In this document: positions 1 through 12,019 of the stretch, piece after piece
Layout: every line of letters begins with the position of its first letter
How positions within the stretch are numbered: position 1 is the stretch's first letter
Assembly (NCBI GenBank): GCA_030761205.1
Contig: JAULJL010000025.1
Span: 7,507,501-7,571,500, forward strand
Length of the DNA stretch: 64,000 nucleotides
Source of the DNA: Fremontodendron californicum
Taxonomy: Eukaryota > Streptophyta > Magnoliopsida > Malvales > Malvaceae
Reading direction: 5' to 3'
Program-made: the position numbers and the translations under genes
The notes under the pieces: model-generated
What the model was told of the DNA's origin: nothing
The model's database searches: none
Seen by the model: the letters and a program-made list of their open reading frames with translations, nothing else

Positions 1-870
1 GGTTATTTCATTTCATTTAGAATATGTCATATAACTTAGGACATTTCATTTCATTTAGAATATGCTAAGGCTTTAAAATTATATCATATCATTTAGGATG
101 CATTATATTATTTAGATTTTGCTATGTCATTTTATTTATGTCATGCATATACATATTCATATCTTTTAAAATGTTTTCAAAAGGATAATGATTTTTCAAT
201 AAAAATAAAGATATTCCCGAGTTAAAATAATTCATGATTTCTCTACCGGGTTTACTGGAGGGAATATTATCAGTTATCATTAATAAACGAATATCTTTCT
301 TTCAAAAAACGAGAATGATTCGAAAAATTTTCCAAATTAATAAAAATTTCTATATTTTGCCACGTTTGTTGGGGAATATAGAAAAAATTTGAATTAATAA
401 ATTCTAGATCATTTTCAATTAAAATAGAATTATTTTTCTTAAAATTGGGAATTAACTTAAAATACTAAATTTAAAACCGACTTTTTACAGAGATTTGAAA
501 GAACACACGATTAATAAGGTACCGTTTATACGGGCGTTGTGGGGGTGCTAATCCTTCCCTACACGTAACAGAGTCCCGAACCTGTTTCTTTGATTTCTCT
601 GGTTTAAAACGCAGACTTGAAATTGGTTTTAAAAAATATTTTAATTAATTTTAAAATATTTTATAAAATCGGTTTTAATAGGTGGCCAATCACACCTAAC
701 TAAAAAAGATTGGTGGCGACTCCATGTCTTTTTTAAGGTCATTTTCAAAACCTTCATTTTTCTAGAGGAATTAAGTCGACTTTTCCTCGGTTTTTTTTTT
801 TTTTTTTAATGTCATGCTTAACAAATAATAAAGTCTTGCGATGAGACTTGTTATTTTTTAGGTTGCGACA
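1..870 (+). mobile_element. Giant LTR, 3' part, family A
   Basis: This is the reverse complement of the first part of the LTR at 29396-34539, and it ends in GGTTGCGACA at 861-870. The LTR therefore reads on the plus strand and begins left of the window. Shared blocks include the CTTTATTATT/CGCAAGAC stretch near the end, the GGTGGCGACTCC block near 712, and the CTACACGTAAC block near 560. No primer-binding site follows position 870, so this is a solo or truncated LTR end rather than an intact 5' LTR. It is non-coding; the short ORFs in it are chance. Confidence 0.75.
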
Positions 871-884
871 CATGGAAAATAAAT

Positions 885-1526
885 AATATTTTTTATAAAT
901 CAAGGTTATTCTCGAGTTAAAATAATTCATGAATTCTCTGCTGGGTCTGCTGAGGAGGACATCATTAATTATCATTAACGACGAAATATCTTTTTCAAAC
1001 AAGGATGATTTGGAGAATTTCAAAATCAAAGAAAAATTCTATATTTTGCCGAGTTTGTCGGAAAATATGGGAAATTTTACGCTAGTAAATTTCGGATCAT
1101 TTTCAAATAAAATATGAATTTTTAAGGAAATTATTTTCGAACACCAAATTTAAAATCGACTATTTCACCGAGATTCGAGATAACACATGACTAATAAGGT
1201 ACCATTTTATACGGGCGTTGTCGGGGTGCTAATCTTTCCCCGTACATAACCGACACCTGAACCCGTACTTGTTTTCACTGGTTCAAAGCGTAGACTTCGA
1301 AATTGATTTTAAAATGTTTTAATTAATTTAAAATATTTTTCAAAAAATCGGATTTAATAGGTGACCGATCACACCTAGCCAAAAAAAGATTGGTGGCGAC
1401 TCCATTATTTTTCCGAGGTTGTTTTCATACCCTCGATCTTTGTTTCAAGAGGAATTAAGTCACTTTTTCCTTTGCCTATTTTTTCCCCTCACTCGAACGA
1501 GTCCCCCCGAGGATCACGTGTCGACA
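885..1526 (+). mobile_element. Divergent second copy of the LTR 3' end (family B)
   Basis: The block repeats the order of motifs in 230-870: GAGTTAAAATAATTCATGA near 914, then the TATATTTTGCCGAG-like stretch near 1040, the GTACC...ACGGGCG block near 1198, and the GGTGGCGACTCC block near 1391. Many substitutions separate the two. It ends with a different terminus, GTGTCGACA at 1518-1526, so it belongs to a related but distinct LTR subfamily. No primer-binding site follows. Confidence 0.65.
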
Positions 1527-3920
1527 CATGTATTTTAAAATCATAAAAAATGATCATGAATATGCAAAAATATTACTAAGATAAAAAATAAACAAACATG
1601 CATATTTATCATGGCATGACAAACATTTTATTATGACATGGCAAAAGAATTAATGGCATGGCATGATGACATGGCAAGATCCAAATGATATGGCCAAAAG
1701 ACGAATGACATGGCGAAATCTTAATGACATGGAGAAATCTTAATGACATGGCCAAAAGAATTAATGGAATATGAATTAATGACATGGCAAATCCTATTAT
1801 GACATGACAAAAGAATTAATGACATGGCATGCTTGACATGGCAAAATATAAATGACATGGCCAAAGAAATGAATGATGACATGGAAAAATCCTAATGACA
1901 TGGCAAATCCTATTGTGACATGGCAAAAGAATTAATGACATGGCATGCTTATCATGGCAAACATTTCATGACATGACAAATATTAACATAGCATATATGA
2001 CACAAGCATAAATCATAAAAATGACATTATCATAGAATATTCATAATCACATCATGATCACACTAGCAATATGAATATAAAATGACATAAACATGGAATA
2101 TTCATGAACATAGGATTTGCATAATTAAGATGACAAATGTAGATATCATGGAATATGAATGATCATGGAGTATGCACACATCATCATTTTGAAATTGATT
2201 TTTCATGTGAGGAATCATATAAATGGCATATGCAGGAAAATATTACCGTACTCCTCGGCAAACTCGGCAAAGCTTGGAAAATAATTCTTTAATATGACAT
2301 TTACCTGATTCCTAGTAAAATGAAAACCATACCTTTCGATTTCATAAACACATGCGGTGAATAATTTCCTAACCTCTTCGGCAAACCCGGCAAATATTAG
2401 GAACTAATTCTCGCCAAATGTTTAGGAAACTGAAAAATACGTTTTACGCTAAATTAAATGAAAACATTTTTAAATATGCAATGCATGAAGATGTATTTCT
2501 CCCTTGAAGTAAGGATATCCGTATACCTAAAGAAGGCATCCGACTACCTTTGAAAGAAAATTAAATTGGATTTTAAAAATCGAAAGACTTTGAGCTTGGA
2601 TTTAAAAAAAGTTGGAATTTTTGGATGGAAAAAAGGCCTTGGCCGAACCCCCTCTAAAAGGCTCTAGTTTTCCTTTTTTTTTTTAAAAAAAAAACCCGAG
2701 TTGACTAACCATGACCCGACCTTTTTAAAATCAATTTTTATCCTTGAGATGACATGGAAAAAAACCTAAAACAGTAGCTAATGACTCCAATTAGCCCCTC
2801 CTTTTTACAAATAAAAATCAGAAAATTATTAGTTTAGAGAAAACTTATTTTAACTCCAACAACAAGTTTTAGAAAACTATTTTTCTAACCCTTAAAAAAT
2901 ATTCAAAAAAATATAAAAAAATCAGTTTAGACTTGAAACTAGATGGTCTCTATGAGGAAAAATAAGATTTATATTTGGACTAAAATTGTCTTGACTAAAA
3001 TTGCATTGAAGTCAGAACAGTAGACTAAAATCTATTTTGCCGAAAACAGTTTTTCCACGCTTGATAAAAAATTTTAAAAATCTTGGAAAAATTACCAGAG
3101 GCTCCTCTAAAGGTCCACTACATGTGGTTAAAAATTATTTTTATTTTGACAAAAGGAAATTAGTGAAAAAAAAATGCTCAAAGTCAGAATATCCAACTTA
3201 ACAACCGATTAGTTTTTCAACTAGTTTGCACAAGAGACTTTAGCTAAAGACCATTGATTGGTCTTAGCCAAAAATCAAGTTGAGGATGGTATGAATGCAT
3301 GATTTTACAGCCAAGCAAACATATGAAAACGTTCAAACATAAGCTAAAAAAATAAACAAGCAAGAAAAATCAAGGTTGGCTCAATGGTTGGTTCCTTGGA
3401 CATAGTCCCACCTAACCAAAATCACTTGATAAAAATCAAGATTTTCAAGCTTCTCAAACTTTTTATTTGATTTTTAAAAAAGAAAAACCAAAGGAGAAAA
3501 TCTATCCTACCACAATGGTGAAACTCACAATGAACAAGTAAGCAAGAAAATCAAGCAAAGAAAAGCACAATAACGCCCTCTTGGATTCGGCCATGGTGAA
3601 AATATGTTGAAAAATTTTATCAACTTTGTTATTTTGTAAAGAATAAAGAATAAAAGAAAGAAAACCTTTAGAAATTTATTTTGAAAACCTTTTATTCAAC
3701 AAAGAAAGTTAACAATCACATGGAAAAAGAAGAGAAAAAAAACATGAAATCAAAGAAAATAATTGAAGAAGAAGAGAGGAAATAGCTACCTAGCAAAGCT
3801 TTCCAAATCAAGCACTCAAGCTTCTCCTTCTTTCTCTCTTTTTCTTTTTCTCCTTTCTTTCCTCCAAGAGTGTAGTGAATTCCTTTGAAAAAAATGACTC
3901 CCCCTCTCTACAATATTTTA
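1527..3920 (-). mobile_element. Middle part of a giant LTR, minus orientation
   Basis: This lies in the same orientation as the LTR at 29396-34539. Shared landmarks are the ATGACATGGC-rich short repeats (about 1620-2220), the AAGGATATCCGTAT/CGACTACC block near 2512-2550, the GGCTCTAG block near 2660, the ATTCGGCCATGGTGA block near 3585 and the pyrimidine-rich tract near 3820-3860. The LTR end that should sit at its left is missing; the adjoining 885-1526 block is that same segment but inverted. The right end is cut near 3920. No coding sequence. Confidence 0.65.
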
Positions 3921-4045
3921 ATATATTTTTATAATTAAAAAATAAATATTTTTATTAATATAATAATATTTGGCTCGAGTCAAGTTAAGTTTCGATTTAA
4001 AATATGATGTCCAAATTTCGATTCGAGTAGCCCTACTCATGACAG

Positions 4046-4230
4046 TTGTTTTCAGAAAATTATCTTTCCCTTTTGAAAAAAGAAAGACAATTTCAAAAAA
4101 AAAAGAAACCCTTCTTTTCCGTTGACCAGCAAACTATTTTCCGTTGACCAATCAATTTGTGACCAACCAAATACCAAAAAATACATAAATCATTTTCCAT
4201 AAATAATTTTTAGTGAAACAAACGGACCCT
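4046..4230. mobile_element. Truncated MITE with AGGGTCCGTTTGTTTC-type end
   Basis: Read on the minus strand, the sequence starts AGGGTCCGTTTGTTTCAC at 4230. It continues through the GGTCAACGGAAAA repeats (4120-4150) to a GAAAGATAATTTTC stretch at about 4055. I recall this terminus and the repeated GTCAACGGAAAA motif from a widespread plant MITE. The other terminus is not recognisable, so the element is probably truncated. Superfamily not assigned. Confidence 0.45.
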
Positions 4231-5059
4231 AACATATTTATAACAAAACGTACCTTGTTTTAAATGGCATACTTGAAATGACATACTAAAACATAATAAT
4301 AAATATAAGTATTGAAAATGCAGAATTTCAGTTGAATTAGAATTCTTCATGATAGAAAAGGATAACTTGTTGGGATTATGTTCAAATCCCAACATGTATA
4401 AGACAAGAAATCACTTCTTGTATACTATGATCTCAATACTTGGTCCTGTGTTAGAGATTGAAAAATTTTAAAATTTCGCTCTGTATATATTCCTCAATTA
4501 TGTTCAAATCCGAACATCTACAAGATAAGGAAGCTAAAACTCGTATTTAATTATCACTTTTATCTACATCCTAACATATAAAGGTGTGAATGGGACATGT
4601 ATGTCCTAGATAGATATCAACACCTTGTATGCTTGCCTAAGCTCGACCCGACCCGATAATTTGGATTTCAAATTCTATCAATGTTCGCCCAGATAAATAA
4701 ATGATACAACCCAAATCCATCTAGATAATCTTTCTTTTCTAAAAAGAAAATAATTATTTTTAGCATTCTTGTTTTTTTATTAACTTTTAAAATATAGATA
4801 ACTTAACATATTTTATAATATTTACACTACAATATTATATATATCTATCCTTTATATAATATAAGTTATATAATATATTATATAATTCGAGTTGGACCGG
4901 ACTCGAGTTTTGAATGTTTAACATGCTTAATATTTTTCCCAAATCTTCTCAAATATTGGATGTACCTTCGGACTTGGACGGATAGTCTGATCATTGGATA
5001 AGTATACTAATATATAATACTATTAATAATTTAATATTTTTTTGGTTTATTATTAAGGG
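4231..5059. other. AT-rich intergenic DNA with a short direct repeat
   Basis: No gene is seen. Two related segments, about 4374-4409 and 4497-4532, share ATTATGTTCAAATC followed by CGAACATCTACAAG-like sequence and lie about 120 bp apart. From about 4635 to 4995 the DNA is rich in CGACCCGACC and GACCGGACTCGAG motifs. This resembles degenerate non-autonomous elements such as the one near 7281, but no termini or target duplication can be defined. Confidence 0.4.
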
Positions 5060-5625
5060 TATCATAAACTTTATTTGAAACTAATCTTCTTTGTGGATAA
5101 TCTTAAAGGCGCACTCCTTTATATATATATCATGTGCACAGAAGATTTTACTCTCGAATTCTTTTCACAGAGATTGACTTATAGTTGACATAAAAATGAA
5201 ACTCCTCTCTTGTCGATGGAATAACCTTTGTGGGTATAAGATATTTGTTTATGTCATGTTATGCTAATTTCTATTCATACACTTATGTGTATCACTTATT
5301 GTCATAGTTATAGATAAATCCGTTTAAGGTTTTAGATCTCGAATCAATAGTTCAATCATTGGATTATTTGGATTAATATTAAATTAATAAATTTTTTAAA
5401 TTAAAATAACTAAAATTATAGGTTATATAAATATGTTGCATAATTATAATTTAATATTTATGATATAAAAATTAAAAATGTTCATTGTAATTTAAAAAAT
5501 TATAAAGAAAGCTAAGCTTACAATTTTTTTTCTTTAAACTTTTTACAATGTATTTTAATTTTTTATTTCAAACTTCTTTTCTTTTTTATTTTTTTTTAAA
5601 AATAATGAAAAAAATATAAATTAGT
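5060..5625. repeat. Direct duplication, copy 1 (empty site)
   Basis: This is a roughly 0.57-kb segment repeated at 5734-6835. Shared blocks include GAATAACCTTTGTGGGTATA, GGATTATTTGGAT, AAATTATAGGTTAT and TTTAAACTTTTTACAATG, all in the same order. At 5321-5330 this copy reads CGTTTAAGGT with a single TTA at 5324-5326, whereas the other copy carries a MITE flanked by TTA on both sides. It contains no coding capacity. Confidence 0.75.
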
Positions 5626-5733
5626 ATGCAATGTATCTTAAATTTTATTAATTAGTAAAAATAAGAAGAGAAAAATTTCTTATTTTTATTGTAAGAATAA
5701 GGAAAAATAATATATATTTTTAGTTTTTACGAT

Positions 5734-6835
5734 GTATCTTAAACTTTATGTTAACCTAATTTCCTCTATGGATGATTTTGAAGTCACACTCCTTTATGTT
5801 GGTCATGTGAACCGAAGATTTTACTTTCGAATACTTTTTACAAAGATTAAATCCTAGTTTACAATGGAATAACCTTTGTGGGTATAATATATTTTTTTTT
5901 ATTTCTCATGTTACTTATGTGTAATCACTTATGATCATAATTATCAAAACTGGATCGTATAAATTCATTTAGGGTGTGTTTGGATGAAAAAATTTAAAAT
6001 TTTGAAGAAATTTAAAATGAAAGCATTTAAAAATGCATCATTTCAAAATGCTAGAATTTGTAATTGTTTTGTTTGGATAAATTTTTTTACAAGAAAATTT
6101 AGGCAGTTGAAATTTCATGAAATAAAAAAATAATTATAAAACAGAGATAATGATATTAAAAATAAAAATACATATATGTATAAAACAAATATGCAATATG
6201 GGTATCATTAAATTCGTAAAAATATATAGATATTATTAATAATAAAAAAATATATATCATAATTAAATAAAATGATAATTTATATTTTTAGTTTTGTATT
6301 TTATAGTGAGTCACCTTGAAATAAAGTAAGAGAGAATTTTGAGAAATTTTGAAAAACCACATCTTTAGGTGGAATTTCAAAAAGGAATTTGAAGGGCTCA
6401 AATCCTCTCTTGAAGTTCTTTATAAATTTTGAAATTATTTTTTTTTTTGTCCAAACAAGTAAATTCACTTTTAAACTTTTGAAAACCTTGATTGAAATGA
6501 AATCTCTCTTTCAAATCCCTCATCCAAACACATCCTTAAGGTTTTGAATATCAAGTCAATAGCTCAACCATTGGATTATTTGGATCAATATTAGATTAAC
6601 AAAAATATTTAAAATAAAATAAGTAAAATTATAGGTTATGTAATTATAATTTAAATATTATAATATAAGAATTAAAAATATTCATTGTAATTTAAAAAAT
6701 TACAGAGAAAGCTAAGTTTACAATTTTTTTATGTTTAAACTTTTTACAATGTATTTTAATTTTTATTTTAAACTTCTCTTAAGAAAAATATTTTTTCAAA
6801 AAAAAAAATAAGAAAAAAGTTAATTAGTATGCAAA
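5734..6835. repeat. Direct duplication, copy 2 (MITE-filled)
   Basis: Second copy of the 5060-5625 segment, about 110 bp further on. Without the inserted element at 5972-6535 it is about 0.54 kb and colinear with copy 1. Both copies end near an AATTAGTATGCAA motif. The divergence visible by eye shows the duplication is not recent. Confidence 0.75.
5972..6535. mobile_element. Tourist-like (PIF/Harbinger) MITE
   Basis: The left terminus GGGTGTGTTTGGATGA (from 5972) is inverted at the right as TCATCCAAACACATCC (ending 6535). There is one mismatch in the first 16 bases. A 3-bp TTA target duplication flanks it at 5969-5971 and 6536-6538. The GGGTGTGTTTGG start and TTA/TAA duplication are typical of Tourist MITEs. 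The unoccupied site is preserved in the neighbouring duplicate at 5324-5326. The element is 564 bp, AT-rich and codes for nothing. Confidence 0.85.
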
Positions 6836-8808
6836 AATTAAGTAAAAATGATTTAAAATAATTTTTAAAATTAATATATTTAATTAACTCTAATCAATAA
6901 AAATCCAATTAATCAACGATTTTTCATAGATCTGACGGATTAATATCAATTTTTGAAATTAATTATACAAACAATTCAATTAAAAAACCGATATCGAAAG
7001 TTGGGTCACTGGATTGACCAGTACGATCACCGGATAGATCCTGATATGATAAATATGCTGATTATGGTGTAATATTTTTTCTTTAATCAAGTAGAGTTAA
7101 AAAAAAAACATGTGATAAGGACAATTTTTAAAATTTTACTTTTGCAAAATTTTTAAAGAGAAAAAATTATAGTAATAAATTTTAAAAATCATTAAAAAAT
7201 CTACCTTGTTTAATGTCTATGTAACATAATGATTTGGTTAGATATAATTGCGAGCCTGGAATGAATTTGCCCTTCCGATTAGAGGTGTTAATTGGTCGGA
7301 TCGAGACTTGATTTTTTTCAAAGCTTTTGCCCAGACCCGGCCCGAGACAGGTCCGGACAGGTACATAAGTCTGAATTTACTATTCATTGTAATAAAATAT
7401 ATATTTTTTATTTTTATATATTTTTATAATTAAAATTAAATAAAAAAATATTATTATAATACAAAAATACTATTCCGAACTAAGCCGGTCCGAATCAAAA
7501 ATATTCTGTCCAAATTCAACCCAATATAAACCGGATCGAACGGACTGTCTGACTCGTGAGCAGGTCTTAATCCGAGAGGTTAAACAAGTCACCTATATTA
7601 CCTTTGAAATTGCGCGGCTGTGGTCCATCCTTCATTATTTGAAAATGACGAACCGACATGACAGTAAAATAGGATTGGATTTTTTTTCATTATTTTTTTT
7701 TTTTGCTTATTATTATTCAATATAATTTTAATCATCATTCACAAATATGATTTTAATAATTTTTGGATGAATCTTACATATATAAATGATGATAATAAAT
7801 GTATTGAAAAGTAATAAACAAAAAAAAAATGGACAGAATCCCAACCCGTAAGATCATTTCTCTTTTATTTTATTCCGTGGCATAATGGTAGATATTTAAT
7901 CTAAATTTTAATTACAAATCAGTTTGAATTTCAATAAAATTTTATAAGTTGAAAAACGATATGGTAATTAAATTTATTTAAGGAATAAATATATTTAATG
8001 GGTAAAAATTTTAGTGATCAAATAATGCGATTTATATATATATATATGTGGAGTGGATCGTAACATTTAGAATTACGGGAGAGATGTAATTTTTATGTGA
8101 GAAATGAATTTTCTATGAAGGTTGGGAATTTGAAAAGAGTTGGAAAAAACATCGGAATAAATTGGATAAAGAGTATTCCATTGTTAAACATAAGCTAGTG
8201 AGCATGGAACTAGGTTTGTTTTGAAACTTAGGTTTAGTGTTTTTTTTATTTTATTTTATGTTTTATGCTCTTTATAATATTTTATGTTTCTTAAGTCTGT
8301 GAATGTAAGTAATAGGAAACGAATCGTATTAAATATTATCTTTTTGTGTCGGTCTCAAATCTCAATGCGAAACATGTTTCTATTTTAAAATCCAACAAAT
8401 AGTCGTTCCATTCCATAAAATTAATTTTATACTTTTCAGGGGAGTATAATGATAAATGGGAAAACAAACTGAAATTTATAAAATATTTTATCCCGTAAAA
8501 TACATAAAAAAATAAAATAAAAAAATAACCAAAATTAATATAATAAATTAGTTAAATTTATTGAGAATTCATTTAAAATAAAATCACTAAACAAATTAAT
8601 TATTTGTTTTTGATTTTTTTTAAAGGATATGTTTTGAATAGTTAAAAGTATTTTGTTGTAATTTTTAATCCAAATGTGCTTATTCAAATTATTAAAACTT
8701 GTCTTTTCAAAAAGAAATCCAAACTTTTTAATGTTATTTTTAAACCAAAAAAAAATAATTTTTGGATATATAAAATCTAATCAATCATAGTTCGCCTAAA
8801 CTATGTAT
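6836..8808. other. AT-rich intergenic DNA
   Basis: No gene or RNA is recognised. It is long A/T-rich sequence with a short TA run near 8033-8047. One degenerate element-like stretch is listed separately at 7281-7572. The right end abuts the Tat-type LTR that starts at 8809. Confidence 0.5.
7281..7572. mobile_element. Possible degenerate hAT-like non-autonomous element
   Basis: It starts AGAGGTGTTAATTGGTCGG and ends near GTGAGCAGGTCTTA. Between lie GACCCGGCCCGAGAC-type and CCGGATCGAACGG-type motifs around an A/T core. This arrangement is typical of degenerate short plant elements. Flanks share only a partial match (TCCGA before and after), so the superfamily is a guess. Confidence 0.3.
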
Positions 8809-9217
8809 TGTTGATGGTTTCGTAAGCTGGAAGGAGGTTTCCTGGTGATTGAGGTTGGTACTATGCAAGGTCGAGCTGGGCTTGAAAAGAAAGAACACAG
8901 TTAAAGAGGCATCGGGATTAGTACTTCGGGGTGTGCTCCGATACCTAAACCAGCAAGGACTTAAGGAGGGGAAGAGAGCAGAGAGCAATGTGCAAGGATG
9001 AAGGTGATGAGAAAATGACCTAGCCCCTTTTTGCCTTACCTCACGCCTTTTATACCTGAGGTCATGGAGAATATTGGGCTATCTGCCCACCTGCCAGCTG
9101 TGGTAACTGTTTGCACTCATCTATCCTATATGACCAGGTTAGTTATTGACAAGTGTCATTCCCTTTGGGGGGTTAGTTAGTGGTCCTTGTGCTGCAAGGC
9201 TTCTTGGGCATAGTTAA

Positions 9218-11274
9218 TGTTAGTATATTCCATAGAGTAAATCAGATTGGACAAGGGATATACAATTAATAATGCAAACCCATCACTATTCCTTAGCGAT
9301 ACAAGGTTTTCCTTCATGTTAGTACGATAATAAAGAGTTATTAAGTACTAATTGGATGAAGCCCATGGAACATATTATAATTGTGAGATCCTTATGCATC
9401 AAAGCCATGTTCCTAAAATTGTTCCTGGTCATTATATTGCCAAGATGGGGCATTGGCAATGCTCAAAGACTTGTACATGTTAAGCCTTCTTACTTATGAA
9501 GTAAGTAACCGATCTCATAGGTTGAAGTATGAGGGATACTTGGGATAACATGTAGGTGTTTATCTGTTGAACAAGTTCACTAAATATGGCCCGCTATGAG
9601 AACTCCATTTGGTATTGTCACTCTAGTGTCTATGAAAATGTTCTCACGTGCCAGTCCTGCAAATAGTCCTCTGACTTGTGATACCAAGTCATCTTGTATG
9701 GGGAGTGTCATGCTTTGATTTCATCACAAAGAGGTCCCAAGAAGGGATGCCTATAGTAGGGTGATTTTGGGTATGACATGAAGCATGCGAAGGTGGATGA
9801 GTGATCCAGAAAGAATTCACCACTCCAAGTGACATTGGAGATATATCTCATTTGTTCTTGGCTTGGGTTAATTGAATAAGTCTTTGGCCAAAGCACGATG
9901 GATTTAGGAGAAATTGTTTCTCTAAATTCGTAAGGTTAACCATGAGTTGCAAGAACTAATATGGATTGAACATGAGTAGACACTGCACCATGCTCATGGT
10001 GTTTAGGGATATTTGATGAAAGAATCGAGTTTCACTGATAGGTTGGTTACTACAAGGTTTCAAAGAGGTCACTTTGACTTTTCAACATTTGGATGGTCAT
10101 GATGGATTGCTAGATCCAGCTCATGATCTATGTTTATAAATTGTAAACTATGTTAGAAAACGTAGATTATAATTTATGTTCATTGCCAACATGTTGGGAA
10201 CCTAATGGGTCACACACAATAGGACGGTATTGTTGGATGAAACTTGTGATTTGATTGGATGAAACTTGTGATTTGATTAAGTAGGACTTAATTGAATATA
10301 AGGTTAAATTTGGAGGACCTAATTGAATAATTTCAATTTAGGAAAGGTTAAGACATAACTTGGATTTAAGAAATCCTAATAAGGATGTCTTACTATTACA
10401 TTATGGATAAGCTTGTCTTAAGAAGACAATGTATAAAAGTAGACATGTCTTCAGATAAGTTGTCCTAGCTGATATTTGGAGTTGTCTAAAATGAGAAAAT
10501 GTTTCTCATCTTCGAGGAGTTTGATTACGAATCAAAATCTATGTTCTCGTATTTCGCTAAACTGAACATTGCCTCGATTATGTCTAAGTCCGAACTCGGC
10601 ACTAAGAGTTAGTGTTTGACTAGGACTCTAGCACTTGCTATGTGAAAGAGTTTCACTTGAGCAATGAGTCTGATCATGAATCAAACTCTGTTAAACTCTG
10701 TTAAAACACAAGTTGTTAACCTTGAGAGAAAATAGTTTTCTCCCTTGAGAGAAAATAGAGAATCGGTCAAGACAGTTTCATTGTAGCCGAACCCTTGTTC
10801 TTGCTTCTCCATTGTTTCTCTGTTTTGCCATTCTTCCTTAGAAAAGTTCTAGAGGATTTTCGACCTTAAGATAAAACCAAGAAACACAACCTTTTGATTT
10901 AGACCGAGATGTCTACCAACTAGCATTGGTGAATCCCCAAGCCTTTGAGAAGGTTTCAACATCCGTTTGTTTGGATCACCGCTGGAGGCAAGACGATTAT
11001 GTTGCTCATGACCTTGGAGAGATCGCGCAGTGACCATTTTGTTGCAACGTTCGTGCAGGGAACGATGCACTTAAGATTATGAGATCTTGTGTAGGTATGA
11101 TCCGAAACACATGATTGATAAAATTGTTTTGTTTGTCATTAAACCTATGTAAATCATAATCTAAAGATCTTGAGGGATCCAACTGCTTCTTTGTTTTAAA
11201 TTTTCGATGTGTTTACTATTAATTTTATGTTTGTTCTTAAAACATGTTTGAGCATGAGGCCAGATTCCCCAACA
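9218..11274 (+). mobile_element. Non-coding LTR element inserted in the Tat LTR
   Basis: The segment runs from TGTTAG to CCCCAACA and is flanked by GTTAA (9213-9217) and GTTTA (11275-11279), a 5-bp duplication with one mismatch. Removing it joins the two halves of the Tat LTR. No reading frame of any length resembles a retrotransposon protein, so it is a LARD-like or solo-LTR insertion. The part from 10192 looks like an LTR in its own right; 9218-10191 may be the last stretch of its internal region. Confidence 0.5.
10192..11274 (+). repeat. Putative 1.08-kb LTR with TATA box
   Basis: It begins TGTTGGGAACC and ends GATTCCCCAACA, so the ends are inverted repeats in TG...CA form. A TATA box (GTATAAAAGTAG) lies at 10431-10442, which sets plus orientation. 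A 22-bp unit starting GGATGAAACTTG is duplicated in tandem near 10236-10279. No polypurine tract precedes it and no PBS follows it, so the pairing with an internal region is unresolved. Confidence 0.5.
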
Positions 11275-11316
11275 GTTTAGTGTTGGGCCTTAGCCTTATG
11301 TGATATTGGTATAACA

Positions 11317-11331
11317 ATTGTGCCCCCAGGC
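11317..11331 (-). other. Polypurine tract of the Tat-lineage element
   Basis: Minus-strand GCCTGGGGGCACAAT lies immediately upstream of the LTR start TGTTATACC. This is the position and composition expected for plus-strand priming of reverse transcription. Confidence 0.55.
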
Positions 11332-11801
11332 TTGAGGATAGTTATAAAGTGATCAGCTCCAGGTCTATGCTACTGCTTTACTATGACGTGTGGTGACCAT
11401 CGGGCGACTAGGAGCGTGTTGTTTATTATGCTCTACGCATGGATTTGTCCTTGAGTAGTCATGGCATTGTTGCAAGAATTGTCCTGGTCAACATCACATT
11501 TTTGTTTGGATTTGTTTTGGTCGACTACAGGACTCTATTCAAACCTGACTGACTTTTTGTGGAGTTTAAATTTCAAAAATTTTGAATTGCCGCACGTTAT
11601 ATTGCTAGAGTCATTTGGTGTCGCGCATAGGCGCGTCGGTGTTGATTGAAGCGTGTGCGTATCAAGCACACGATAAACAACTGGTTTCATGGTCATTGCC
11701 CAATGTGTTACGACAGCTTTAGTGTTACCCTTAAATACTCATTATTTTGTCATTTCTTGAGGGATTAAAGCTTTTGGCATTTCAATCCTTAGAGCATCCA
11801 G

Positions 11802-11808
11802 TATATAA
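11802..11808 (+). promoter_or_regulatory. TATA box of the antisense gene
   Basis: TATATAA lies in CCAGTATATAAGGTGG. It is followed by a pyrimidine-rich leader (11820-11960), a 3' splice-site-like TTTTATTTTCAG ending at 11968, a short exon 11969-12019 and a donor GGTAAGC at 12020. It points rightward, opposite to the Tat pol. It is the expected start of the broken gene resumed at 22777. The Tekay-like element is inserted in the intron that begins at 12020. Promoter activity is inferred from sequence only. Confidence 0.45.
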
Positions 11809-11968
11809 GGTGGGCTTTGTTTCTCTTATTTTTTTTTTACACTATTCTAGAAATCATCTGAGTTTTCCTTCTTCTTTGTTTTCTTCTTTAATTCTTTGCT
11901 GCATTTAGTTTTCAATTCTTTTCAATCTCTTTAGTTTGCTCAATTTTTTTTGGGTCTTTTATTTTCAG

Positions 11969-12019
11969 AGAACGATCGAGGCTTTGCTTTTGAACTGTGC
12001 ATTCGAACCTTGGACCTGG
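11969..12019 (+). pseudogene. Short 5' exon of the antisense gene
   Basis: This stretch lies between an acceptor (TTTTCAG at 11962-11968) and a donor (G|GTAAGCAC at 12020). It carries no ATG in a long frame and would be 5' untranslated or just contain the first codons. The intron that follows ran originally from 12020 to about 22790 once the Tekay-like element is taken out. The exon is predicted from splice signals only. Confidence 0.35.

Larger units (their letters stand above)
8809..11316 (-). mobile_element. 3' LTR of the Tat-lineage element (split by an insertion)
   Basis: On the minus strand the LTR starts TGTTATACC at 11316 and ends CATCAACA at 8809. It is made of 11280-11316 plus 8809-9217, about 446 bp once the inserted 9218-11274 is removed. 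A polypurine tract (GCCTGGGGGCACAAT) sits directly upstream at 11317-11331. A minus-strand TATA box (GGTATAAAAGGC) lies at 9045-9056. Downstream of it is a block at 8930-8953 closely matching one in the LTR at 36626-36649. This is the expected 3' end for the minus-strand pol at 26285-28650. Confidence 0.6.
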
